A DNA stretch of 64,000 nucleotides from the NCBI RefSeq assembly GCF_027943255.1, contig NC_072893.1, positions 127,595,784-127,659,783 on the forward strand, in the 5' to 3' direction. This document shows positions 1-11,000 of this stretch, piece by piece. This stretch comes from Anastrepha obliqua. Its lineage: Eukaryota > Arthropoda > Insecta > Diptera > Tephritidae. Each line of letters begins with the position of its first letter. Position 1 is the stretch's first letter. The notes under the pieces are model-generated. The model was given only the letters and a program-made list of their open reading frames with translations, did no database searches and was not told the DNA's origin. The translations under genes were made by a program, and so were the position numbers.

Positions 1-268
1 TACAAAGGCATACATACAGGTCGTATGAGCATTAAGTGAATTTTCATTATTTTTGTTCGGAAGGATTTGCATTTTTAATAATTTTTTTTATTTTATTAAT
101 TATTCAAGTATTATTTTTATTCAAGTAAATCTTTTGTTTAATTTTTTTAATAAGCATATTTTATAGATTTTTTACCATAATTTTGTTCTTCAGCTGATGC
201 CCAAACTTCCACTAATAGATGACGCTGTAGCAACTACCTGCTACCCTATAGATGTCGCTTGCTTGTAG

Positions 269-304
269 GTCATATGACATTTCTGCTGACGTTTGTCAGC
301 TGAC
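269..304. promoter_or_regulatory. Two E-box palindromes upstream of Vha36-1
   Basis: Two perfect 10-bp palindromes lie 116-125 bp and 90-99 bp before the Vha36-1 ATG: GTCATATGAC (269-278) and GTCAGCTGAC (295-304), with centres 26 bp apart. Both have the form GTCA-NN-TGAC around an E-box (CATATG, CAGCTG). The CLEAR site bound by TFEB/MITF-family factors, which regulate V-ATPase genes from flies to mammals, is GTCACGTGAC, so only the two central bases differ. Regulatory function is inferred from the match and the position. Confidence 0.45.
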
Positions 305-393
305 CCATCGACTTGTCTCATATTTTGCGCTACGTTTGTGCACAATTTTTTCAGCGAAATTTTAGTGGAAAATCAGTTAAAAAACTATACAAA

Positions 394-1470
394 ATGTCAG
401 GCAAGGACAGGCTACCGATTTTCCCATCTCGTGGGTAAGCCAGCACAGCAATTTAATTATAGAGAAAACATTTTAAACAATGTTTAGTGGGCTTATCAAG
501 TGTTTCAATTTCTTCGACTTTGCAATTCTAATATCTTGTTTTTCTGAATTTCTCTAATTTCAGTGCTCAGATGTTGATGAAGTCGCGTTTGGCTGGCGCA
601 CAAAAGGGTCATGGTCTACTTAAGAAGAAGGCGGATGCACTGCAATTGCGTTTCCGTATGATTTTGGGTAAAATTATAGAGGTGAGTTCTATCAATCAAT
701 AGCGCGCAGTAGGCCACATAATTTCCACATGACCCTGATAAGATATTTTAACTGGGCGTGTGTGGCTTACTTCGACGTGACGTTTATAAATCTGCTCAAT
801 TGGTGTAATTCTTATTTGCTAGACGAAAACCCTTATGGGTGATGTCATGAAGGAGGCTGCGTTCTCGCTTGCCGAGGCCAAATTCACCACTGGTGACTTC
901 AATCAGGTGGTCTTGCAAAATGTGACCAAGGCCCAGATTAAGATCCGCACAAAGAAAGATAACGTCGCCGGTGTAACACTGCCCGTATTCGAATCCTATC
1001 AAGATGGCTCTGACACATACGAATTTGCTGGGTTGGCGCGTGGTGGCCAGCAGCTGGCCAAATTGAAGAAGAACTACCAAAGCGCTGTAAAACTTTTAGT
1101 TGAGTTGGCATCGCTGCAAACTTCATTCGTTACATTAGATGAGGTTATTAAAATCACCAATAGAAGAGTTAACGCCATTGAGCATGGTAAGAAAAATCAA
1201 GCAACAAAGATTTACCTGCAAAATACATATTTTTTATATTTTACTGTTATAGTCATCATTCCACGCATCGATCGTACACTCGCTTACATCATCTCTGAAT
1301 TAGACGAGTTGGAGCGTGAGGAATTTTACCGTTTGAAAAAAATTCAAGATAAGAAACGAATTGCGCGCAAAAAGGCAGAGGCTATTAAAGCACAACTGCT
1401 CGAGCAGGGTATCGATGTGCGCCAGCAAGCCAATATATTGGACGAAGGCGATGATGATGTGCTCTTCTAA
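394..1470 (+). CDS. Vha36-1: V-type proton ATPase subunit D (four coding exons)
   Basis: Subunit D is the central-stalk (rotor) subunit of the V1 sector. It couples ATP hydrolysis in the A3B3 head to proton pumping through V0 in lysosomes, endosomes and the plasma membrane of transporting epithelia. The coding exons are 394-434, 564-681, 823-1186 and 1253-1470. All three introns (129, 141 and 66 bp) have GT-AG ends and the frame closes exactly, giving 246 residues, the usual length of insect subunit D. The protein begins [10 protein letters not shown] and ends in an acidic tail, DEGDDDVLF. In between are the long N- and C-terminal helices of the D-subunit coiled coil, with the conserved LLKKKADAL and RRVNAIEHV segments. 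The start is fixed by homology and by the short first exon (13 complete codons). No stops or frameshifts are seen, so the gene looks functional. Its Drosophila orthologue is Vha36-1 (related copies Vha36-2 and -3 are testis-type). Confidence 0.96.
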
Positions 1471-2093
1471 ACTACACATACTCACATGCATATATACCAA
1501 GGAAAACAATATTAAAGAAAAAACTATTAATTATATTTTGGCTAATAGCAAGGCAAGAGAAGGCGTTAAGTATTTTCTGTAATCGAATGTTCGTGCATTA
1601 TTTCAAGTGTATATATTTGATATACTGTTTTTGTTTCCAAAACACGCCATAAAGCGAGAATTACTATTTAGTTGAAATGCATACAACAATAAATTAAATA
1701 TTACAGTTTAAACAGTATTCATCCCACTTGAAAAAAAAGAAACACAGAAATTTGATATAAATATAAAACTGATTTTGCTGGTGAGTTTTGCGTTTATAAG
1801 ACAACAACAAAAGGCGCATATGTAAATCCTTTATTCCATTTATAAGATATTCGTCAGCTATATACCTGTTAATAATGAACATATTGTACTAAATTTGATG
1901 TTTTATGTAATTAAAATGATATTAGATGTGATTCTTTTAATTTCTAACATTAGTTAAACTAAATAAAAAAGGCGTTAATACGTTGAAATGCAATAAAAAA
2001 TATTGCTAAACGTGTAAGCGAGTAAAAATACGCTCGTTTCTGTTCAGTGAAATAAACAAACTGCAATACTTGCATTATAAAATGTTTATTTAA
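1471..2093 (+). other. 3' flank of Vha36-1
   Basis: AT-rich sequence without a gene. It holds likely polyadenylation signals for Vha36-1: an ATTAAA near 1511 (about 40 bp after the stop) and an AATAAA near 1689. Nothing else is recognisable before the tail of LINE-A. Confidence 0.5.
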
Positions 2094-5000
2094 GAACTTT
2101 TTTGTTGTTGTAGCAGTATCTTCGCCCTGTCAGTGTAGTGTAGTTACCGGTCGTCTTCGTCTAGCTCATCTAACGGTAGGCCCAGGAAACGAGCTGTTTC
2201 GACGGGTTGGGTCCAGAGGGAGAGAGGTGTTAGATGAGTGGGTTTTATAGGGCATGTGAAAAGGTGGTTAGTGTCGTGCGGGGTGCCTTCACATGCCGGA
2301 CATATGTTTAGTACGTCGGGGTCGATTCTGGATAGGTAGGAGTTTAACCTGCTACAGTACCCAGAACGTAATTGTGCCAAAGTTACGCGGGACTCTTGGG
2401 GAAGCTGGAGCTCTTCGTCTGCGATAGGTGGTGGTTGGACTCGGATTACGGCATTCACAGGACGGAGTTTATGAAGATGGTGACGGTCTCTCGGTGGATG
2501 TCGTTTATTGACTGTCTAAATACTGTCCGGTCCAGTAGGTTGCGGTCAGTTTTGTCCTGGATCTCGTCCACGTAATTAAGGAGATGTCTCCTGATGTGCC
2601 TGGGAGGTGGCTCAGGCACAAGCAGGTGTCTGCATGGGTGAGGCCTGCGGTAACACCCTAGCAGAAACTGCTTGCCGAGCATTTTGTTGTGCTCCTTTAC
2701 AGGGAGCATGTGAGCCTCGTCATGCAGGTGTTGGATTGGGGACATCAGGAGACATCCTGTCGCGGTCCTAATTGCAGTATTTTTGGCTTCGTCCACTGCG
2801 AGTCACTGGTTCCAGGCGACCAGACAGGCGCAGCATAGTTTAGAACCGGTCGGCCTATTGCTTTGAAAGTCGACAGCAACATTTCTTTGTCTTTGCCCCA
2901 AGTGCTGCCGGCAAGCGACTTGAGGACCTTGTTGCGATTCTGTACTCTCGTTGCAATAGCGGTTATGTGCGCTGAGAAGGAGAGCAAGCTGTCAAAGGTG
3001 ACTCCCAATATTCTTGGGTTATTTACCGTCGGTATTGGGGTATCATCGACGTGCACCTGAAGTTGCAGCTTGACCTCCTTTGTCCAGGTGGTAAAAAGGG
3101 TCGCCGTAGATTTAGTGGGAGAAAGTTTTAAGTTTCTCGCAGTGAAGAAGCGAGAAAAGCGGGCGAGGTGGTCGTTTACTTTGGCGCATAGTCCATCACT
3201 GTCATTGCCCGACGCCATTATCGTGCAGTCGTCGGCGTATGAGACCAGTGAGACTCCCTTTGGTGGCTGTGGGAGTTTCGAAATATAGAAATTAAAAAGC
3301 AAGGGTGAAAGGACATCACCCTGCGGTACTCCTTGCTTTATTTTTCTCTGTTTTGAAGTTTGGTCTCGAAATATCACCGACGAGTAACGACCACTCAGGT
3401 AGTTCGCGGTCCACCTCTTCAGCCCTGGCGGGAGTGTCGACTGTAAAATGTCATCAAGTAGCGTGGCGTGGCTGACTGTATCGAAAGCCTTTTGTAGGTC
3501 CAACGCTGCTAGGACGGTCCTCTCGCAGGGGCGGTTTTGGTTTAGTCCACGGTTTACCTGGGTGTTTATGGCGGTGAGTGCAGTGGTGGTGCTGTGCACT
3601 CTTCGGAAACCATGCTGATGTGGGGCTGGAGTCAGGTGTTCTGTGATGAGTGGGAGTAGAAGGGCTTCAAGCGTCTTCACTACTGGGGAAAGGAGAGTTA
3701 TCGGACGATAAAACTCCCCTTGGTTGGCGGGTTTCCCAGGATTCAGTAGTGGGACCACTCTCCCTAATTTCCACTTATCAGGAATGATGAGAGTGGCCAT
3801 GGACAGGTTGAAAACCCTGGGTGAGGAATTCTACTAGTATAAATTGCCGGCTAAAATAGCTCGCGCATCTCTTCGGATCCGACGAAGTACGACCGTTGAA
3901 GGTGATATCCACCTTGTCGTTGTGCTTCGTCGGGTTCGACAGGGACCTTACGGTGGACCAGAGCTTGCTCACAAGTGAAGTTACAGGACTTCAGATGCTC
4001 TACCCATTTGGTCCGCTTGTATTGGGTGACCAGTTGCCGGATCTCCAAATTGAGGCCCTTTACATAAGGAACCCCGGGATCGGCCTGGCGTAGACGGTCA
4101 CGCTCGTTCGCCAGAACGGCTGCTTCAGCAGGGAAATTGGGACGTAATTCCCGGATCCGTCCAGCAGGTATGAAGCGAGCCGCGGGGGCTGTGATCGCCT
4201 TGCGGAATGCGCGTTCGCCTGCGCGCACATCGGTGGGAGTGGGTAGGGCTGCGAAGATGTCCTCAGTAAATTCTGCGAATCTGGTCCAATCAGCTTTGTT
4301 AAAGTTGATGTATGACCGGTGATCCGCGGAAACAAAGTCGGCAGGTTTCTCGATCGAGATGATAATGGGCAAGTGGTCTGATGCAAGCGATAGCATAGGT
4401 CGCCAGGTTATGCTATTTATCAGACCAGCGCTAGCAATTGTTATGTCAGGCGAGCTGCTACAGTTGCCCACTACCCTGGTGGGGGCGTCGTCGTTTACAG
4501 TGCTGAACGTCGAATCGTCTATCTGCTCTGCCAATAGCTGTCCCCTACGATCATTTGGAAGGCTTGAATGCCAAAGATCGTGATGCGCGTTAAAGTCACC
4601 TACTACCAATCGGTTTTCTCCCCTGATGAGCGCACCAATAGCAGGGAGATATCCTGCCGGACAGCAGGTGACAGGGGATATGTAAATATTATATATTTCG
4701 AGCTCGGCATCGCCTGACCGGACAGCTATACCTTGACGTTCTAAGGTGCTGTCCCTGCGGTCGATGCCTTCATCGATAAGACGATACTGCACTGAATGGT
4801 GGACTATGAACGCTAGGCCACCACCGTTATCTCGCTCGCGATCAGGGGCGAGCTAGCGTGCAGTTTTATCTCCTGGATCGCACCTATCTTAATTCCGAAC
4901 CGGCTCATGAAGTCGACTATCTCGTCAATCTTGCTCGTAAGTCCGTTGCAGTTTAGTTGCAGAAGCTTGAAGCTTCGCGGGAGGGTTGTCGTAACTCGGG

Positions 5001-5766
5001 AGGTGAGGGATGCGTGATGTTGTCTGCGTTGGTCGTGCTGTGCATTCCGCAACAAAGGTTGTGGCCTGATGTTGGCTGGTGGCCGCGCCACTGCGGCCGG
5101 TTGCGGGTGCAGAGCTCTACAGCAGGGGGCAACGTAGTCGAGTGTCCACTCACGGGTGGTGTGCAGGCCGGAGCACCTCCGAATGGCACCAGCCACTGCA
5201 AGAATTGCATTGGACTGTTGTCAAGTTCCGAGGAACTACGGTCTGACACACGGAGCAGACTGTGCGAGGGACCAAGAGCTGCTGGTTTGTCCCCGCACTG
5301 GGGTAGGAGCAGGAGGGTTGAGGGTTTGAAAGGGAGTTGTGTTGCTCGTGTGTGGCGGCAGTGTGATGTGCCGGCACTGAGGGCAGTGTAGCCGTAGAGG
5401 CAGGGGCCGCTTGTGAGCGGGAGCAACACGTGGCCACATACCTTGTGGACCACTCCCTGTGTGTCTTAAGGCCTGAGCAGGTCTTAAGATGGCACCACCC
5501 GTTGCACTGGTTACACCTAACCGAGGTGGAGTTCGGGTGGAGCCGTTTGTGGCAAATGCAGCAGTAGAATACCTCTGGTCCGGGGTTGAGTTCGACGCCA
5601 GCCCGGAAGAGAAGTATTTGGAGCAAACTGGCTGCAATGAGTTGCTCCTGTGACGTAAGATTGGGGGTAAAATACGGTACACTAGACAGGGCTAATATAC
5701 TGGGGCGGCAGCCCTTGGTCGGGAAAAACCCGAGTCATTCCGGTAACGTAGAACCAACTGTTAATC
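2094..5766 (-). mobile_element. Non-LTR retrotransposon LINE-A, near full length, decayed
   Basis: The element reads on the minus strand from about 5766 (head) to 2094 (tail). The tail ends in GCTACAACAACAA, a CAA-type simple tail. In order it encodes a 2A-like peptide, two PHD-like zinc fingers, an APE-type endonuclease and a reverse transcriptase with the YADD box; no RNase H is seen, which fits a Jockey/CR1-like rather than an I/R1/LOA-like element. The first ~60 bp match the head of the short SINE-B elements of this window. Two further pieces lie at 12598-12833 and 52330-53484. I could not find a convincing target duplication. Clade assignment is an inference from domain order only. Confidence 0.85.
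2144..5710 (-). pseudogene. LINE-A polyprotein, broken by frameshifts
   Basis: Reading along the minus strand: LFRAGVELNPGP at about 5618-5583 is 2A-like. It is followed by a PHD-like finger (CCICHKRL, then CNQCNGWCH) and a second diverged copy (CSVCQ, then CNSCSGWCH) to about 5100. The endonuclease starts near 4970 (LLQLNCNGLTSKIDEIVDFM) and holds VVGDFNAHHDLW and ASDHLPI. The reverse transcriptase spans about 3800-2745, with YRPITLLSP, LDLQKAFDTVSH, GVPQGDVLSPLLFN and SYADDCTIMASG. The C-terminal segment 2458-2144 has a CxxC..H..C cluster (CPACEGTPHDTNHLFTC) typical of LINE C-termini. The frame changes at about 5150-5196, 4850, 3780-3970, 2745-2796 and 2455, so no intact protein can be made. 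The reading frame has no certain ATG. Confidence 0.85.
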
Positions 5767-6100
5767 TTCTTCGCATGTAAAGTATTTTATTTTTGGAAAT
5801 TTTGCACCGAAACGTTTACTCGTAAGGTTAAGCGCAGGGAGAATGAAAAAATCTATGGTTTGGGTATGTTTGCATATAAAACTTTTCCCAGAAATTCAAA
5901 AATGTGCATCGAAAGGAGAATTTTTTTTCGGCACTTTAGTTATAAAAACTCAAAGCCTATCCTCAGGGGCTGTTGTTCAAATCCTTTAGTTGCAATCGTA
6001 CACATTGTATGCGATGGAGCTACATAACATTTATACACATAACATCTATGTTACATCTATAAAAATTTGTGTACAGTTAACTCTTATGTAATGTAAAGAA
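5767..6100. other. AT-rich spacer
   Basis: No gene, repeat or regulatory signal recognised between LINE-A and the SINE-T copy. Confidence 0.4.
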
Positions 6101-6296
6101 AATAGTGGTCGCCCCTCGGCAGACAATGGCAAACCTCCGATTGTATTTATGCCAAGAAAAATCTCCTCATAAAAAACTATTTACCGTTCGGAGTGGACTT
6201 AAAGCTATAGGTTCCTCTACATTATGGAACAACAACAAGACGAGAAGGTGGAGCTCGGCCAAACACCTCAAAGAAATTTATGCGCTATTTATTTGT
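6101..6296 (+). mobile_element. SINE-T copy 1 (5'-truncated)
   Basis: A body fragment of a tRNA-derived SINE family seen six times here. It runs from AGTGGTCGCCCCTCGGCAG through GTTCGGAGTGGACTTAAA to GGAGCTCGGCCAAACACC. The tRNA-like head is missing, and the 3' end (ATGCGCTATTTATTTG) is diverged. Other copies: 8826-9212, 25400-25580, 31470-31682, 44419-44612 and 59456-59645. Confidence 0.8.
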
Positions 6297-8003
6297 TTTT
6301 TATTCTTGAAAGGCCATAAACCTGTTAACTTTAGACGTTTCCAGACACAAATTAAAGCATAGAGTGGATGAAATATGCAGAATCTGGCAAGAAAAATACT
6401 CTTGGAAGCGCCCTGCTAAAATTTATGAAATAAAACACACATAAAATGTAGCCCCTTTTCTGGACGCCATATTCTCAATACTCTCGGAATTATATTCGCT
6501 TATAAACTTTTCTTCTAGCCTAAAAAGAAATATAATATACTAGAAATAAATTTATAGTAAACAGAGTTTCGAAAAAAGGTGTGAAGAAAAAAGTGATCGC
6601 AAAAGACATACAGCTCCTTCAAATGCTGTATTATGAAATTTACCATATTAATTTTAGCAATTTTGCCTACAAAATGTTTACATACAAAATTTTCCCAGAA
6701 ATAGTTCACGGAAAGCGTGAGAGTAGAAATACAACACTTTAGTTGCACAAAAACGAAGTCCTGTTATTAGAATTTTCACTCGGCCACCAAAAACTATACA
6801 CCAACAAAATTAATCAAGCATTTCTCCTTTTCTTCAGATAGGCATTTTTACTCAACACCAAAAACTACCCACCAACAAAATTAATCAGGCATTTCTCCTT
6901 TTCTCCAGATATGTAAATAAAAATTAGCTATACATATATTTCTTTTACTTCGTTATAAATTATATTTCGTTGTAAGTAACCTGCAAAATAACTATTTCGA
7001 GAACAAATTAGAAATTATGTGTAAATACCTACACCAGTGAAGTAAAAATAAAGCATATAAGAAAAACTCTTTGGGTGTATTTTGTTTAAGAAAACCTATG
7101 TTGTTCATATATAATGAATAATTTTACTAGAAAGTATTTTTTTCCAAAATTTAAAATACAAATTTATAGTTCAGAAAAATTTTTCAAAATTCATTTTTAA
7201 TAAGGAACTTTTTAATAAAAAAAATTAATATTTTAAATATTTTTAATTTGAACCACGATAGCCGCCACCAATACTTGCTTGATAGCGTATAATTTAGGAC
7301 GAGTGGATATATTTTGAATTTTAGTTTTTTCACATTTTTTAAAAATCGGGCTTCATTCTAGCAAATTAACTTTATTTTATATTTTAAGTGTTTATCTTTT
7401 CCTAATGTTGTGACGTTAAGTTCATGAGTGATCTTAAGTTTTTGATATAGTTTTTCAATATTAAAATAAATCTTCATTTATAGGAAATATTTCTTTCCAA
7501 CAGTCATTAATATGACTTTAGCTTTGAAGCTCTAAAAATTAAATAAATTTATTTTTTGGTTATATAATATAACATTTGTTGAATTGATAAGTAATTTCTT
7601 GAAAAACAAATAAGTTCTTATCCTAGTGCTAGCTTTCACTTCGCTTTTCTGCTACATTTTATTCAAAATTAATTAACCTTAAACCAATATTTAGAAAGAA
7701 AAGTCAAAAAACATTTTCTACATTAACAAATGGTTTATAAAATGTTTTCGAATTTCTTTCGTAACAGCTACTTAATGCCTAATAGTAAAACAGTGTTAGA
7801 GTATTATTGCATTGGGTGTTTGGAAAATCAAATTTTTTCGGACAGTATTATTACTATTTTTTTCTTTGTTTTTTTTTTTTCAAAGCATTCGCTGAGAATA
7901 AAATTATATTACAAAAATCAGTCTTTAGATGATGAGCGAAATGAGAAGCTTAAAACTAAAAACTTAAAGAAATAGCTCCTATATTCGTGTGTAGTTCAGA
8001 AAA
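6297..8003. other. AT-rich intergenic DNA with a local duplication
   Basis: No gene is supported. The only structure is a direct duplication of about 55 bp at 6786-6840 and 6860-6912. Both copies contain ACCAACAAAATTAATCA and CATTTCTCCTTTTC and are about 74 bp apart. The rest is poly-A/T-rich DNA downstream of the ZP gene. Confidence 0.5.
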
Positions 8004-11000
8004 TTAGTAGACCCTGCCATAAGGCAACGTATTCGGGTAGTAGGGCATTAGCAGCTTGCTGCCAAAGCGTGCCGATTGCGCTGATTCGCTGCTGCAAAGT
8101 AGAAAATACATTTTTAAAAACAGTTCATGAAATTTAAAATGAATGAAGATACATTAGAAACATTTCGAAGCTTTTCTTCCTTACCTTGATGAGAACATCG
8201 ATGTGCAGAGCTCTGCACGCTGCACATGGCCCGCCCCACTGCTAGGCGGCGTCAACGCACAAGTACTGCCCGTGGAACGACGACGCGCACGTATCAGCGA
8301 ATAAATTGCCACAATCACGGCCACCAGAAAGATGAGGCCTAGCACGCAGAACGAGATGGCTAACTTGGAGACGGACAGACAAAGGGTGCCGTCGCTATGA
8401 ATTTGACGAATGTGGGGCGGGTATTCTTCGGCTGAATTGGTTGGAAAATTTAAAAATTAGAAAACTAAGAATTAAGATAAAAAATCAATACAATTTACAA
8501 AAAAATAGAAACTTAAATAAAATTACTGGTTAAAGAGGATTACAAGAAAACTTAATTAAAGTAAGAAAATTAAATAAAAATAGAAAAAGAAAAAGAACTT
8601 AAGGTAAAATAAAATAAAGTTAGAAAAACTTAAAGACAATTCAACCATGTTATGAAAAAAAAAAATAAAACAAATTAAAATAAAGTAAAATTAAATTGAA
8701 TTGAATAAATTACAATTAAACGGAATAAAATAAAATGTAACAAAAAAATAATAATTAGAAAAATAAAATTAAAATAGACTAAAATTATATTACAATAAAT
8801 ATATATGTATATATAGATATATATACCAAACACCCAAAAAGGGAATACGCGCCAACTATATTCAATTAAATATATATATATATATATTAATTATATATAT
8901 ATTTAATTTAATATAATTGGCGCGTATTCCCTTTTTGGGTGTTTGGCCGAGCTCCTCCTCGTATTTGTGGTGTGCGTCTTGATGTTGTTCCACAAATGGA
9001 GGGACCTACAGTTTTAAGCCGACTCCGAACGGCAGATATTCTTATGGGGAGCTTTTCCATGGCAGAAATACACTCGGAGGTTTGCCATTGCCTGCCGATG
9101 GGCGACCGCTATTAGAAAAAACGTTTTCTTAATTTTGGTGTTTCACCGAGATTCGAACCTACGTTCTCTCTGTGAATTTCGAATGGTAGTCACGCAACAA
9201 CCCATTCGGCTAAAAATTAATTAAAATAAAATAAAATAACATGAAAATAAATAAAGTAAAACGTAAATTAAGTGAAACCAAATAAAACAAAATTATAAAT
9301 TAAAACATATTGAATTAAGTTAAATATAACATAATAAAGTAAAATAAAAAAATAAATAAATAAATAAAATGAAACATGTAAAACCAAATAAAATGAAAAG
9401 AAATAAAATAAAATAAAATAATATATTATGAAAACAATTAAAGTAAAATAAATGAAATGAAACAAAACAATTTAAATTAAAATTAAATGAAATAGAACAA
9501 AATTAATTAAAAAAATAATAATAAAAAAAAAACAATAAATAAAACAGACTAGACTATATTAAAATAAAATTAAATAAAAATTAAATTAAATTAAAAAAAA
9601 GTACCAGTCTAACGGTTAGACTCGATAGAAGTGAAACCTTCCGTAAAACAAACTGAGAGAGAATGAGACGAAAGCAGCATTAGGAGCGGGATAATTATAG
9701 GTTCATTATAATATTCCTATAAAGTTCATATTTTATTTTCTTCATTTTATTATTATTCATCCTTAATGTTTTCAATTTCAACAAATGATACGAGCGGCTT
9801 ATGATAGCTAAAATGTGATACAAATGCTTTGGTTTCGATGTTGTCAACATATCTTTGAAATACCGCGTCAATTGTTGTATTTGATCGTGTTGTCGATTCA
9901 GTGCGATTGTTACACATTTTTAAATTGAATGTTGTATTGAGAAAGTCAATTAAAGGAACCGCTGTGTCCAATGCAAAATTTACGTTAAAATCGCCACTTA
10001 AAATCATTGGAACTTTATCGTAATCTTTTCTAAGTATCCGCAATGCTTCTGGTGTATACTTTATTAAATTTTCGTGAATGAATTCCGTGATGCTATTTAT
10101 TGATTGATTCGGTGAAATATAAATTGCCACAATTAAAACTGTTTTTCCATTGCGCAATCTGGTTTTTAGTTTTATTTTCTTTTTGTTTTTTTTTTTCTGT
10201 CGATATTCACGACACTTTTCTGCATTATTTTTCGGCATAATTGCGGTAAATATTTAAAAATGAAAACATTTACGAATATAAAAATACGGACGCAATACAG
10301 CACACGCGGTTGCTATTATGAGCGTCGTAACTCGTATATTACACAGACGTACTAACATACACACAAACATTCGCAGGACGCTTGGTCTAAGCAAGTATTA
10401 GGTATACATAATGCCTTCTCGCTCACCGTGGCTCCGTAATACCCAGGCGCGCACATATACGTACTAGCATACATACAAACATACATACGTATGACGCTTG
10501 AACTAAACACCAAAGCAAGTAATAGGCAGTGTAGTATACATACTACAATACTCACTATACTAGCGTGGCTCAGCAGTACGCAGCCACACACATATATGTA
10601 TATCAACATATAACGCTTCGTAGCCAAGAGTGTCGCTTTTTCGTTTATCGAGTCTCAAATCACTCCCAACGATTCTAAAGAAGTTTTCACTTCAAAAATT
10701 AAATTAAATTCAAAATAGCCAATTAAATTTAGTTTAATATATTAAAGAAGTTGTAAGTTTTTGAATTAGAATAAATGTATTCCCTCTTTTTTTACTTTTG
10801 TCCATTCCATTATTCATATCTTTCATAGTTCAATGCTTTTTATTATAAAACATTTATTCAGCAATTTTTTAGCATTTTCATTTTTTCTCTTTAATTTTAC
10901 CACCCCGCATCTTCACCACTCACCACTCATATTATAGCGACGATCGTAGCGCAATCGGTCCACTTCTATTTGCGGCGCCGTCACCGCCAATGAATTGAAG

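Larger units (their letters stand above)
8440..9620. repeat. AT-rich low-complexity tract in ZP intron 4
   Basis: Degenerate runs of AAATAAAAT/AAATTAAA-type sequence on both sides of a SINE-T copy. There is no coding signal; frames open here are low-complexity artefacts. Confidence 0.7.

Noticed and set aside
4957..5391. 144-codon plus-strand frame
   Set aside because: It lies antisense to the LINE-A zinc-finger region; no domain, and explained by GC-rich coding sequence on the other strand.
9140..9212. tRNA gene on the minus strand
   Set aside because: A- and B-box-like sequences are present, but the sequence continues into the SINE-T body and lacks a proper acceptor stem and anticodon arm. 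It is the SINE head.
9268..9465. Membrane-protein-like minus frame
   Set aside because: Translation of an AAATAAAA-type low-complexity tract.
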